Assembly: GCF_003185915.1 (NCBI RefSeq)
Contig: NZ_QHLZ01000004.1
Location: 62,001 to 126,000, forward strand
DNA: 64,000 nucleotides
Direction of reading: 5' to 3'
DNA from: Arthrobacter psychrochitiniphilus
GTDB taxonomy: Bacteria; Actinomycetota; Actinomycetes; Actinomycetales; Micrococcaceae
Part shown: positions 1 through 8,804 of the stretch, piece after piece
Layout: the number at the start of each line of letters is the position of its first letter
Numbering within the stretch: position 1 is the first letter of the stretch
Notes under the pieces: model-generated
Database searches by the model: none
Seen by the model: only the letters and a program-made list of their open reading frames with translations
Told to the model about the DNA's origin: nothing
Program-made: the position numbers and the translations under genes

Positions 1-1251
1 GCGGTAGGGGTTAGCCGCCTGCTCCTAGAAGCCGGTGAGCGCCCCAGCAGGTATGTCTACTTCGGGCTCAGCGTTGCGCTGGCACTGGTCTACCTCGTGG
101 GGACGGTGGCTGAAAAGCGGTTCTCGGCCGGCAGGCTTCAAAAGAATCCACGCCGTTGGGCTGTGCTGTGGCTGGGCCTGATCACGGTGATGTGGGCAGT
201 GTTGATGTTTGGATCAGTGGAATTTTCCTGGCTGGTCTTTCCGCTATTTTTCCTTCATCTGCATCTCCTGCCGCGGTGGGCGGGTATCGGCATGGTTTCG
301 GTGATGACAGCGGGGGTGATACTTGCCCAGTGGGCCTCCTCCGGGGCTGATTTCCCCCCTCTGCCTGTGGTGCTGGGACCGGTTTTTGGCATGGCATTTT
401 CGATCGCCACTGCCAAGGCGTACAAGCTGCTGTATCAAGAAGGCGAGGCCCAGCGCCACGCTGCTGAGGAGCTGCGGCGCACCCGGGCCGAACTTGCCTC
501 TACCCAGCACGAAGCAGGTGTTTTAGCTGAACGTGCACGGCTGGCCCGAGAAATCCATGACACCCTGGCCCAAGGATTTTCCTCCATCATTTTGGTCTCC
601 CGGGCGGCCCGGCGCAGCTTGGATTCAGGGGATCTGGAATCCGCCGGTGAATCTTTGACGATGGTGGAGGCAACGGCAGCCGAGAATCTGGCCGAGGCAC
701 GAAATTTTGTCCGCGGGCTCTCTTCGCCGGCATTGGCTCAAACATCTCTCGTGGAGGCCCTGTCCAGGCTCTGTTCCAAGACGGAGCGTGAGGCGGCTGC
801 CCGCGGCGGCCAGCTAGCGTGCAGTTTCCGGCTGGACGGGGAGCCTGTGGAGATCCCGCAGCCATACAAGGTCACCTTGTTCCGTGCCGCAACCACGAGT
901 CTGGCCAATGTCTGGCTGCACGCCCACGCCACGTCCGCCGTCGTGAGTTTGGCGTTTTTGGGAAGTGAAGTAACTCTTGACGTGTACGACGACGGACGTG
1001 GCTTTGATCCGGATATCCTCCCCGGCGCGGTGGCTGGGCGGGCTGATGGAAGTGGCTTTGGGCTGCGCTCCCTCCGGGAGAGGGTGGTTGTCCAAGGCGG
1101 TACTCTGGCCCTGGAAACAGCCCCCGGTGAAGGAACAGTGGTAGCCATCCGGTTACCGCTAGGGGCGGGGGTTGATACTGGGTTTAATGCGGGGTTGGGT
1201 ACTGAATTGGGTATTGGTTTGAGTTCGAGACAAGGGGATAGTAATGGGTGA
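1..1251 (+). CDS. Sensor histidine kinase, NarL/DesK type (5' end outside window)
   Basis: The reading frame is open from base 1, so the true start lies upstream; the GTG at 97 is only the first in-frame start inside the window. The visible part has about five hydrophobic segments up to base ~410, a short coiled linker, then a HisKA_3 dimerisation domain with the phospho-accepting His in REIHDTLAQG (His codon 556-558). The C-terminal HATPase_c domain shows DDGRGFD and GSGFGLRSLRERV. It should autophosphorylate and pass phosphate to the response regulator that follows. The stop lies inside the start of that gene (8-nt overlap ATGGGTGA), indicating translational coupling. The signal is unknown. 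Certain as to family, unknown as to stimulus. Confidence 0.93.
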   Translation, partial: AVGVSRLLLEAGERPSRYVYFGLSVALALVYLVGTVAEKRFSAGRLQKNPRRWAVLWLGLITVMWAVLMFGSVEFSWLVFPLFFLHLHLLPRWAGIGMVSVMTAGVILAQWASSGADFPPLPVVLGPVFGMAFSIATAKAYKLLYQEGEAQRHAAEELRRTRAELASTQHEAGVLAERARLAREIHDTLAQGFSSIILVSRAARRSLDSGDLESAGESLTMVEATAAENLAEARNFVRGLSSPALAQTSLVEALSRLCSKTEREAAARGGQLACSFRLDGEPVEIPQPYKVTLFRAATTSLANVWLHAHATSAVVSLAFLGSEVTLDVYDDGRGFDPDILPGAVAGRADGSGFGLRSLRERVVVQGGTLALETAPGEGTVVAIRLPLGAGVDTGFNAGLGTELGIGLSSRQGDSNG

Positions 1252-1894
1252 AATTCGGATTTTGCTGGTGGATGACCATCCGGTAGTGCGTGCGGGATTG
1301 CGAGCCATGCTCACCGAGTTTGAGGGGTTCACCGTGGTGGCCGAGGCGCCCGAGGGTGGTGCCGCCATCAAGGAAGTCCAGCGGCTCGCGATGCTTGGTG
1401 AACCTGTGGACGTGGTGTTGATGGATCTGCAAATGGGTGCCGGCATGGACGGTGTCAGCGCCACCAAGGCCATCAAGGAATTGACCGGGGCACCGCCAGT
1501 GCTGATTCTGACCACCTATGACACCGATGCGGACATTTTGGCGGCGGTAGAGGCCGGGGCCAGCGGGTACATGCTCAAGGATGCGCCGCCAGAGCAGATC
1601 CGCAGTGCTGTGCAATCGGCCGCGGCGGGACAGACGGCACTGGCACCAGAGGTTGCTGCGCGGCTCATGGGCCGGATCCGCAACCCTGCCCCCGCACTGT
1701 CCGGGCGCGAGGTGGAATTGGTGGAGTTGCTCGCCACGGGAATGGGCAACAAAGCAATCGCAAAACAGTTGTTCATCTCTGAAGCAACTGTCAAAACACA
1801 CCTTGTACACATTTACGACAAGCTGGGCGTGGACAACCGGACAGCCGCCATCTCCGTTGCCGTCTCACGCAGGATTATTCGCAGTGCTGGCTGA
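1244..1894 (+). CDS. LuxR/NarL-family response regulator
   Basis: A 216-residue two-domain regulator. The N-terminal receiver has the acidic pair DD near residue 9-10, the phospho-acceptor Asp in VVLMDLQMG and the conserved Lys in MLKDAPPEQ. The C-terminal LuxR-type helix-turn-helix reads LSGREVELVELLATGMGNKA followed by LFISEATVKTHL. The ATG at 1244 has an AAGGGGA ribosome site just upstream and overlaps the kinase stop, so the two form a cognate pair. Its targets are not evident; no ABC transporter lies beside it inside the window, although one may lie upstream of base 1. Confidence 0.95.
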   Translation: MGEIRILLVDDHPVVRAGLRAMLTEFEGFTVVAEAPEGGAAIKEVQRLAMLGEPVDVVLMDLQMGAGMDGVSATKAIKELTGAPPVLILTTYDTDADILAAVEAGASGYMLKDAPPEQIRSAVQSAAAGQTALAPEVAARLMGRIRNPAPALSGREVELVELLATGMGNKAIAKQLFISEATVKTHLVHIYDKLGVDNRTAAISVAVSRRIIRSAG

Positions 1895-2211
1895 AACCGT
1901 GCACGCCCGTACGAGGAAGATTTATAAGTGGCCCGAGCCATTTCGGGCAGTAAGAATTATGTGTAATGTGAGCTAGAACACGGGGTGGTACGTGGGCAAT
2001 ATGGCTCCTAGTGGCTATGGGGGTTTGGTGATCCAGAAAAATGGGGCGTACGTCACATATCTCCCATTAGTGATATGCATAACAATTGTGTGGAATAGTG
2101 TGAATTGTTGTTCGCCACTGAACTTTAGGACCTCTCATTCGAGTGGTTACAGGACTCAGTAGGCGGCGTAGGCTCTCAATACAGCGTGCAAGGAAGCAGG
2201 AGGACCACCCG
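1895..2211 (+). other. 317-nt intergenic region upstream of NlpC/P60 gene
   Basis: No credible coding sequence. It is noticeably more AT-rich than its flanks around 2040-2120 and holds a 7-bp inverted repeat (listed separately). No clear intrinsic terminator for the response-regulator gene was seen. A c-di-AMP (ydaO) riboswitch, common upstream of cell-wall hydrolase genes in actinobacteria, was looked for and its conserved GGGGAACC-like elements were not found. Confidence 0.5.
2081..2109. promoter_or_regulatory. Inverted repeat, possible operator
   Basis: AACAATT (2081-2087) and AATTGTT (2103-2109) form a perfect 7-bp inverted repeat with a 15-nt spacer, about 100 nt upstream of the NlpC/P60 start. 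The spacing fits a dimeric transcription factor site better than a hairpin. Only the symmetry is seen; the binding protein is unknown. Confidence 0.3.
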
Positions 2212-3402
2212 GTGAGGTTTTCGAAGGGCAAGGCGCGTTCGTACCAATTGAGCATGGCAGTGGTGTGCACACTATTGGCCTCTGGTGGTTTTGTGAGTGC
2301 GGGTTATGCCGGTACCTCGGCTGCGGATGCCGCAGCCGCCCAGGGTGCGCAGGCACTTATCCGTACCTCAGACACATTCGAGGAAGCGTCCCCCGCGGGC
2401 TTCGACTCCTTCGCTGCGCAGGGGTTGGGTGTCAATATTTCCTTTGCCAAGACGTTGATTCTTGCCAAGAAACCGGCTGCTCCGCTGCGCTTTGACCTCA
2501 CGGATCCCAATGGAAACACCCCTCATCTGGCCCGCTCAGTTAACGCCATGCGCGGAGATATTCCTGAGGTTTCAGCGGAGCTCATTTCCCAGGTTCGCAA
2601 AGACATTCTTGCTGCTGCTTTCCAAGGCTTGGGCCATCCGTATGTTTGGGGCGGCACCAGCTTTGATCATGGGTGGGATTGCTCCGGTTTTGTCCAGTGG
2701 GCTTACGCTCAAGCCGGAGTGGGCCTTCCCCGCACCGAGCAGTGGCTTCCGATGGTGGAGACCAGCAATCCCCAGCCAGGGGATCTAGTAGTGCAGAACC
2801 CGGACGGCCCTAACCACTGGTCGCACATTGGCCTCTACATTGGCAACGGCAAGATGATCAGTGCCCTGAACCCTTCGGTGGGAACATTTATCCACGCGCC
2901 CGCAGATGTCAGTAGTTCTTCCGCCTACTTCACCATGCCTGCCTTTGCTGCTGCCGATGAGAAGGCTGCCAAGGAAGCCAAAGAAAAGAAGGGCAAACTC
3001 TCCGCCGCTGGAAGCACTGACAAGACCAGCACGGCCAAGCCCTCCGCGAAGCCGTCCACCACCACCGGAACCTCGAGGCCGGGCACCACAACTCCCGGTG
3101 CCACCGGGCCGGGCGCCACGACTCCCGGTACTACCGGGCCGGGCACAGCAACTCCCGTAACCACGGGTCCGGGCACCACGCCTCCTGCTGTTGTGGACCC
3201 GCCGGTGACGACGGATCCGGCCACCACACCTCCCGTGGTTACTGATCCGCCCGTGACTACAGGACCCGCGGAGCCCGAGACGGTGGAGCCCATTGTGCCT
3301 GAGGCGCCAGCGTCTACAGAGTCGGGAATCCAGGTGCCCGTTGGTGCGTCAACGCCGTCTGCACTAACCACTCTTCCAGGGCTGGAATCTGGAGCGCCGT
3401 AA
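2212..3402 (+). CDS. Secreted NlpC/P60 peptidoglycan endopeptidase
   Basis: A GTG start at 2212 is chosen because AGGAGG lies 8 nt upstream (2198-2203); an in-frame GTG at 2143 lacks this and would add a basic leader. The product (396 aa) has a signal peptide (basic n-region, hydrophobic stretch, cleavage near SAGYAG). The NlpC/P60 catalytic domain shows Cys157 in WDCSGFVQWAY and His205 in HWSHIGLYIGNG, expected to cleave stem-peptide bonds in peptidoglycan. The C-terminal ~130 residues are Lys/Ala-rich and then Pro/Thr/Gly-rich with decapeptide repeats, probably a wall-spanning spacer. There is no LPxTG-like motif or terminal membrane segment, so it is likely secreted or held non-covalently. 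Confidence 0.9.
   Translation: MRFSKGKARSYQLSMAVVCTLLASGGFVSAGYAGTSAADAAAAQGAQALIRTSDTFEEASPAGFDSFAAQGLGVNISFAKTLILAKKPAAPLRFDLTDPNGNTPHLARSVNAMRGDIPEVSAELISQVRKDILAAAFQGLGHPYVWGGTSFDHGWDCSGFVQWAYAQAGVGLPRTEQWLPMVETSNPQPGDLVVQNPDGPNHWSHIGLYIGNGKMISALNPSVGTFIHAPADVSSSSAYFTMPAFAAADEKAAKEAKEKKGKLSAAGSTDKTSTAKPSAKPSTTTGTSRPGTTTPGATGPGATTPGTTGPGTATPVTTGPGTTPPAVVDPPVTTDPATTPPVVTDPPVTTGPAEPETVEPIVPEAPASTESGIQVPVGASTPSALTTLPGLESGAP
3082..3171 (+). repeat. Three tandem 30-nt in-frame repeats in NlpC/P60 tail
   Basis: Three consecutive 30-nt units encode decapeptides of the form G-x-x-T-P-x-x-T-G-P, followed by a partial fourth unit. The repeat keeps frame, so copy number could vary without disrupting the protein. 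Confidence 0.75.
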
Positions 3403-3704
3403 ACGGCACCTTTAGCCCTACGTCAGTAGGGGTAGCAACATTTTGACGGGGCGCCCGCCTTGGCCATTCGGCTGAAGCGGACGCCCTCTCTGGGTTAAGC
3501 GGTGAGGGAAAATAACGCCCCGCCACCAAGGTGCCCAAGCGGAAAGCAAGGCTAAGCGTATTTTGTGCCTCAGGTCACGAAATACGGTGTTATCCATCAC
3601 ATTTTCATGTACGCTGGACTCAGATCACGAATGTTTGATTAATCATGAGTTCTACGCGTGAAAAAGCATCACAAGACATCATTTCCGCTTGAAAGTGAGT
3701 TCCC
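3403..3704 (+). other. 302-nt intergenic region before GH31 gene
   Basis: No gene seen. A small hairpin CCCTAC-GTCA-GTAGGG (3416-3431) directly after the NlpC/P60 stop may end that transcript but has no clean T-run. The distal part is AT-richer and carries a perfect 10-bp palindrome 60 nt before the GH31 start, so the GH31 promoter and control sites probably lie here. Confidence 0.4.
3636..3645. promoter_or_regulatory. Perfect palindrome TGATTAATCA, possible operator
   Basis: A perfect 10-bp palindrome 60 nt upstream of the GH31 start in a comparatively AT-rich stretch. It is short enough to occur by chance; its position just ahead of an inducible-type carbohydrate enzyme is the only reason to list it. 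Confidence 0.25.
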
Positions 3705-6700
3705 ATGTCAGTGCTCCACAAAAACAATCCGGCGAACCCGCCGACAAAAATCCCAGAGCGGAGGATCTTTGGCCGACGGGCTACGGCAGTTGCTCTTGCA
3801 GCTCTGCTCGCCGCGGGCGCCGTGCCAGCGTTGGCATTGTCTCCCGCTGCGATGGCCGCTCCCGGAACTCCGATTTCGGCATCAAACATTAAGCCCGAAG
3901 TTGCTGTGGACGCTGGTGGGGTCACTTTGGGTGCAATCAGCGCATTCACCAAAGCCGGCAATGTGGTTAATTTGACCCCCGCCACGGGCGCAGTTCGGGT
4001 GACCTTCCTTGACGATGGCAACTTCCGTCTGGAAGCAACCCCCACGGGAACTTTCGCCGATCCGGCAAACACCCCTGCGAGCCCGGCCGACCCGCAGCGC
4101 TCGGCCAACATTGTGGTTGGCCAGGCTGACTTCGCCGCAGGCTCTGTCGACGTCATCGATGCTGGCGGCCTGATTACGATGACCACGGCAAAAGTCAAGC
4201 TTGAGGTCAAAAAGTCAACTGGAGCTTTCACTCTTAAGCACACGGACGGCTCCATCATCTGGCAGGAGTCCTCAGCACTGAGCTTCGGTGCGAACTCAAC
4301 AACTCAGCACCTAACCCCGATTAAAGGGGAGCAGTTCCTTGGCGGCGGCATGCAGAACGGCCGCGTGGTTCACACCGGCTCCACCATCAACATCTCCAAC
4401 AACTACGATTGGGATGACGAAGGCCACCCGAACGCCGTTCCCTATTACATGACAAGTGCCGGCTACGGCGTGCTGCGGAACACCTTCGCGCAGGGTTCCT
4501 ATACCTTCACTGACAATGAAACCACCACACACAGGGAAAAGCGTTTTGACGCTTACTACTTCGTCGGTGACTACAAGCAGAGCCTTGACGGATACACCAA
4601 GCTAACCGGCCGCCCCAACCTCCCGCCCGTCTACGGCCTAGAGTATGGCGACGCCGATTGCTACAACCGCTCGAACCCCACCTACTCTTCTTCGGGTTTC
4701 AACAACCCAGCTGCGCCCAAGCAGGTCACCTTTGACGCGGTGAAGACTGCTAAGGAATTCAAAGCCAATGACATGCCCGCAGGCTGGATGATTGTCAATG
4801 ACGGTTATGGCTGTGAATACACTGAGGACGCCGCAGGCTACGACAAGAACGCGCCCTACGATCCCAACAGTCCCGACAAGGGTCTGGGAAATACTGTCAA
4901 GGCCATCAAGGCCGAAGCAGACCTGAAGACCGGTTTGTGGACCCAGCGTTCCTTGACCAAGCAGGAGGCTGAAGTTGGCGCCGATGGCATTGCCATGCGC
5001 AAGCTTGACGTGGCCTGGGTTGGAGAAGGCTACCGCCTGGCGTTGACGGGCTGTGAAAGTGCTAAGGGTGGCATTGAGGAATACTCCAGCGGCCGCGCCA
5101 ACACCTTGATGGTTGAGGGCTGGGCCGGTGCACAGCGTTGTGGTGTGCAGTGGACAGGAGACCACTCCGGCAACCTGGACCAGGCGCGCTGGGGGGTTCC
5201 GGCACTGGCCGGTGCAACCAACTCGGGCCAGGCCTTCACCACTTCCGACGTTGATGGGATCTTCGGCGGAAGCACCGAAAGCTACGTCCGGGACTTGCAG
5301 TGGAAGGCTTTCGCTCCGGAACTGTATTCCATGAGTGGCTGGGCCGCAGTGGATAAGCGCCCGTGGCTCTATGGTGAGGCTGCCACGGAGATTAACCGCA
5401 AGTACCTGCAAATGCGCCAGGAACTCATGCCTTACATCTACTCACTCTCTGTTAATGCCCACAACACCGGCGTTGGCATGATGCGGAGCATGCCGTTGGA
5501 ATTCCCCAACGATCCGCTGTCGTACACCAAGGAAGCCGAAACCCAGTTCATGGTGGGTGCGAACTACCTGGTGGCGCCAGTTTCTGCCAGCAGTGATGTT
5601 CGCAGCGGAATTGTCCTGCCGTCAGGCAGCCAATGGGTGGACTACTGGTCCGGCACCATCTACCAAGGCGGCCAGGTTCTCAACGGCTACCATGCACCGC
5701 TGGAGACGCTCCCCATGTTCGTCCGTGCCGGTGCAGTGGTGCCCAAGGGCCTCATTGAGCGCAACGCTTCGCTAGTGCCGGAAAACTCCGCCCTCACGGT
5801 TGACGTTTACCCCACAGGCAACTCCTCCTTTGCTTTGAACGAGGATGACAAGGTCACCCGCGAGTACAGGAACGGCAAGTCCAGCAAGCAGGAATTCAAG
5901 GTCACCGCGCCGGCTAAGAATGGTGGCGACGTCACCGTCACCATCGGCAAGCGCGACGGCGACTACACCGGCAAGGCGGCCTCCCGCCCCTACAAGCTCG
6001 CTGTTCACAGCGGCTCGGCCCCGGCCTCCGTCACTGTTGGCACCACCACGCTGACCAAGTTTGCTGACGCCGCAGCCTTGGAGGCTGCTACCACCGGCTG
6101 GTACTACGACGCTGCCGACGCTGGCGGTACTGTCCACGTCAAGGCCGGCGCCGTTGCCTCTGCGGCAACGGCTACCATCACGCTGAAGGCAACCTCCGCC
6201 GTTGGCGGCACTGACTCCGATGCCAAGGCAGCTGAAGTTGCCGTTCAGCTAGAAGATAAGGTCTTCCAGGGACAGGCAACCTCAGCCTCAGCTTCCTTCA
6301 CCAACACCGGCAGCAACGCCAAGACCAATGTTGTCATCAGCCCCGTAGTTCCTGCGGGCTGGACTGTCAGCAACGCCAAGGGCGCTACGGTGGCCTCGGT
6401 TGCTCCCGGCACCACGGTCCAGGCCATCTTTGATCTGGTACCTGGGGCAACTTCTGCCGCGGGTCAGCAAACAGTGGGCGCCAAGGCAAGCTACAAGGAC
6501 TCCAAGAGCGTGAGCCAGGAAGTCTCCGGTGCGAACCAGATGTACGTGGCGTACGGCTCACTCGCCGGAGCGTTCAACAACATCTCGGTCACGAGTGCAA
6601 GTGGTTCCTTTGCTGACAAGCTGGGCAACTTTGACGGGGGCAACGCCTCCTACAGCATTGAACAGCTGAAAACGGCTCCGATTCCCGCCGGTGGCGTCAC

Positions 6701-8687
6701 GCCCGGTTCCACCGTCACCGTGGATGCCGGTCTGGCCACAGAGGTCAACTACACCTGGCCTACCGTTGGCGCTGACAAGAAGAACGCCGTGGCGCTGGAT
6801 GGGCAGACTGTTGCCCTCTCCGGCCAGGGCACAGACCTGGCTATCTTGGGCTCCTCCAATAGTGGTTCGGGTGCCTCCCCGGAGTTCACCATTACCTACA
6901 CGGATGGCACTGTTCAGAAGCAGTCCACCTACTTCCCGAACTGGCTGCCGCAGGGCAATACTCAAGGGGCTAAAGTGGCGATCAAGTCACTTGGACGTAA
7001 TAGCCAGTCCAACGCTGAAAATCCGGAGTACAAGGACTACGGCTACCAGATTTATTCCGGTACGCTGCGCCTGTTGCCGGCCAAGACACTGGCCTCAGTG
7101 ACACTGCCAGTGACAACCTCCGTCAAGATCTTTGACTGGCAAGTGGTGAACTTCCCCTTGCCTGACGCCCCCAGTGCAGATGCCTTTGTCTCGGATCTGG
7201 ATTGGGTATCAGCCAGCAACGGTTACGGCGTCATCGGTAAGGACGTAGCAAACAAGGACGCCGCGAATTCACCTGACGCGCCGTTGACCATTGTTGACGC
7301 TTCCGGTGCCGAAACGGTTACACACAAATACGAGAAGGGCCTTGGCGTTCACGCCCCTTCCAACGTCAGCTACTACGTGGGTGGGCAGTGCAGCCGCTTC
7401 ACCAGCCAGGTTGGTCTGGAAGGCGACTTCGCTGGCAAGATCATCTTCTCGGTGGTTGGCGATGGCAAGCAGCTCTACCAGAGCCGCACCTATGTACAGG
7501 GCTTCGCTCCGGAGTCCCTTGATCTTGACCTGACGGGCATTTCTTACTTGGAACTGCACGTTGACCCGATCTCTGCAGGTGCCATCAGCGGCGCCCACGG
7601 CGTGTGGGGCAATGCCAAGGTCACTTGCTCGGATGCCGCACCGGCTGACACGGTTGCCCCTGTCACCACGGCCACCGTGGATCCCGCCGCCCCGGCCGCC
7701 AGCGGCTGGTACACCACGGTTACCTCGGTCTCCTTGGCCGCCACGGATAATGTGGGTGTTGCCAAGACCGAATACCAGATCGGTTCCGGCCCCTGGGTTG
7801 ACTACACCAAGGCTGTCACGCTGCCCGAGGGTGTCAACACCTTCAAGTACCGCTCCACTGATGCCGCAGGCAACGTTGAAGCGGAGAAGGCAACTGCCGA
7901 ATTCAAGGTGGATACTCAGGTTCCTGTTGTCACTGCCATTGTTAACGCCGGTGCGCGCACTGTTGTTGTGGAGGCTAGTGATTCAGGTTCTGGCGTTGCC
8001 ACGGTGGAGTTCTTCACCAATGGTGGTGCCACCTGGCAGGCGTACACCTCGGCTATCAACGCCAAGGACGACGGCGTGTCCGTTGCTTACCGCGCAACGG
8101 ATAAGGCCGGTCTCATGACCAGCTCAACTGTTGATGCTGTGATTGCACCGATCGAGGCGCCGGAACCGGGCGCACCGTCCCTGTCTGCGCCTACAACGGG
8201 TGTTGCTGGCTCCGAGATCACCGTTACGGCTAAGAACCTGATCGTAGGCACAAACTATGAGCTGTGGCTCCACTCGGAGCCGGTCAAGCTGGCAACCGTT
8301 AAGGGTGCAGGGACTGGGGCGGCTTCTGTGAAGGTCACCATTCCTGCCGGCTTCGAGGTGGGAGCTCATGAGCTGACACTGGAAATCGAAGGCACTGTGT
8401 TGGCGCGTACCGCCATTATGGTCACGGCGGCAACGGTTGACCCGCCGGTCACCGAACCCACGGACCCGGCAACCCCGACCGATCCGGCGAAGCCGACCAC
8501 ACCGTCCACCACGAAGCCCAGCGCTCCGACGGACAACGGTGAGAACACCAACAGTGACAACACCAACAGCAACGATGATGGCCTGGCCAGCACCGGTGCA
8601 AAGGTGATGTTGCCGGCCGGCATTGCACTGCTGCTGGTACTCGGAGGTGTTGTGGCGCTGGTCATCACCCGCCGCCGTCGGGCATAA
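3705..8687 (+). CDS. Wall-anchored glycoside hydrolase family 31 enzyme with NPCBM and LAxTG anchor
   Basis: A 1660-residue surface enzyme. A long n-region signal peptide ends near residue 51 (AMA-AP). The GH31 N-terminal sandwich and (beta/alpha)8 barrel follow; candidate catalytic residues are Asp435 in RKLDVAWVG (nucleophile) and Asp486 in WTGDHSG (acid/base). Downstream are a NEW3-like sandwich (~residues 845-950), a second sandwich beginning GAFNNISVTS, an NPCBM/NEW2 galactose-binding-like module (~1165-1310), an OmpL47-like repeat, and a Thr/Pro linker. The end is LASTG, a hydrophobic helix and RRRR, a sorting signal of the LAxTG type used by class E sortases. Specificity is not proven; pairing with a GH27 enzyme of the same design points to alpha-galactosides or alpha-GalNAc glycans. 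A strong terminator follows. Confidence 0.88.
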   Translation: MSVLHKNNPANPPTKIPERRIFGRRATAVALAALLAAGAVPALALSPAAMAAPGTPISASNIKPEVAVDAGGVTLGAISAFTKAGNVVNLTPATGAVRVTFLDDGNFRLEATPTGTFADPANTPASPADPQRSANIVVGQADFAAGSVDVIDAGGLITMTTAKVKLEVKKSTGAFTLKHTDGSIIWQESSALSFGANSTTQHLTPIKGEQFLGGGMQNGRVVHTGSTINISNNYDWDDEGHPNAVPYYMTSAGYGVLRNTFAQGSYTFTDNETTTHREKRFDAYYFVGDYKQSLDGYTKLTGRPNLPPVYGLEYGDADCYNRSNPTYSSSGFNNPAAPKQVTFDAVKTAKEFKANDMPAGWMIVNDGYGCEYTEDAAGYDKNAPYDPNSPDKGLGNTVKAIKAEADLKTGLWTQRSLTKQEAEVGADGIAMRKLDVAWVGEGYRLALTGCESAKGGIEEYSSGRANTLMVEGWAGAQRCGVQWTGDHSGNLDQARWGVPALAGATNSGQAFTTSDVDGIFGGSTESYVRDLQWKAFAPELYSMSGWAAVDKRPWLYGEAATEINRKYLQMRQELMPYIYSLSVNAHNTGVGMMRSMPLEFPNDPLSYTKEAETQFMVGANYLVAPVSASSDVRSGIVLPSGSQWVDYWSGTIYQGGQVLNGYHAPLETLPMFVRAGAVVPKGLIERNASLVPENSALTVDVYPTGNSSFALNEDDKVTREYRNGKSSKQEFKVTAPAKNGGDVTVTIGKRDGDYTGKAASRPYKLAVHSGSAPASVTVGTTTLTKFADAAALEAATTGWYYDAADAGGTVHVKAGAVASAATATITLKATSAVGGTDSDAKAAEVAVQLEDKVFQGQATSASASFTNTGSNAKTNVVISPVVPAGWTVSNAKGATVASVAPGTTVQAIFDLVPGATSAAGQQTVGAKASYKDSKSVSQEVSGANQMYVAYGSLAGAFNNISVTSASGSFADKLGNFDGGNASYSIEQLKTAPIPAGGVTPGSTVTVDAGLATEVNYTWPTVGADKKNAVALDGQTVALSGQGTDLAILGSSNSGSGASPEFTITYTDGTVQKQSTYFPNWLPQGNTQGAKVAIKSLGRNSQSNAENPEYKDYGYQIYSGTLRLLPAKTLASVTLPVTTSVKIFDWQVVNFPLPDAPSADAFVSDLDWVSASNGYGVIGKDVANKDAANSPDAPLTIVDASGAETVTHKYEKGLGVHAPSNVSYYVGGQCSRFTSQVGLEGDFAGKIIFSVVGDGKQLYQSRTYVQGFAPESLDLDLTGISYLELHVDPISAGAISGAHGVWGNAKVTCSDAAPADTVAPVTTATVDPAAPAASGWYTTVTSVSLAATDNVGVAKTEYQIGSGPWVDYTKAVTLPEGVNTFKYRSTDAAGNVEAEKATAEFKVDTQVPVVTAIVNAGARTVVVEASDSGSGVATVEFFTNGGATWQAYTSAINAKDDGVSVAYRATDKAGLMTSSTVDAVIAPIEAPEPGAPSLSAPTTGVAGSEITVTAKNLIVGTNYELWLHSEPVKLATVKGAGTGAASVKVTIPAGFEVGAHELTLEIEGTVLARTAIMVTAATVDPPVTEPTDPATPTDPAKPTTPSTTKPSAPTDNGENTNSDNTNSNDDGLASTGAKVMLPAGIALLLVLGGVVALVITRRRRA

Positions 8688-8717
8688 GAGAAGAACAGAC
8701 CTAAACAATGGCTAAGC

Positions 8718-8768
8718 GCCGGTCCGTGCAGAGAGTACAAATTTCTCTGCACGGGCCGGCACCTTTTT
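8718..8768 (+). terminator. Strong intrinsic terminator after GH31 gene
   Basis: A 17-nt left arm (8718-8734) pairs with 8744-8760 around a 9-nt loop with one mismatch (G-C rich stem), followed by a run of five T at 8764-8768. It stands 30 nt after the GH31 stop and 37 nt before the GH27 start, so the two glycosidase genes are probably separate or attenuated transcription units. Confidence 0.85.
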
Positions 8769-8804
8769 CACACACGCAACAACCAAGGAAAGCAGGCTTG
8801 ATTT

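Noticed and set aside
1895..2211. Cyclic-di-AMP (ydaO) riboswitch before the NlpC/P60 gene
   Set aside because: The conserved core elements were not found; only a GGGGTTTGGTGATCC stretch looked faintly similar.
2925..3371. 148-codon minus-strand Val/Gly-rich frame opposite the NlpC/P60 tail
   Set aside because: Mirror of the Pro/Thr repeat tail; no independent support.
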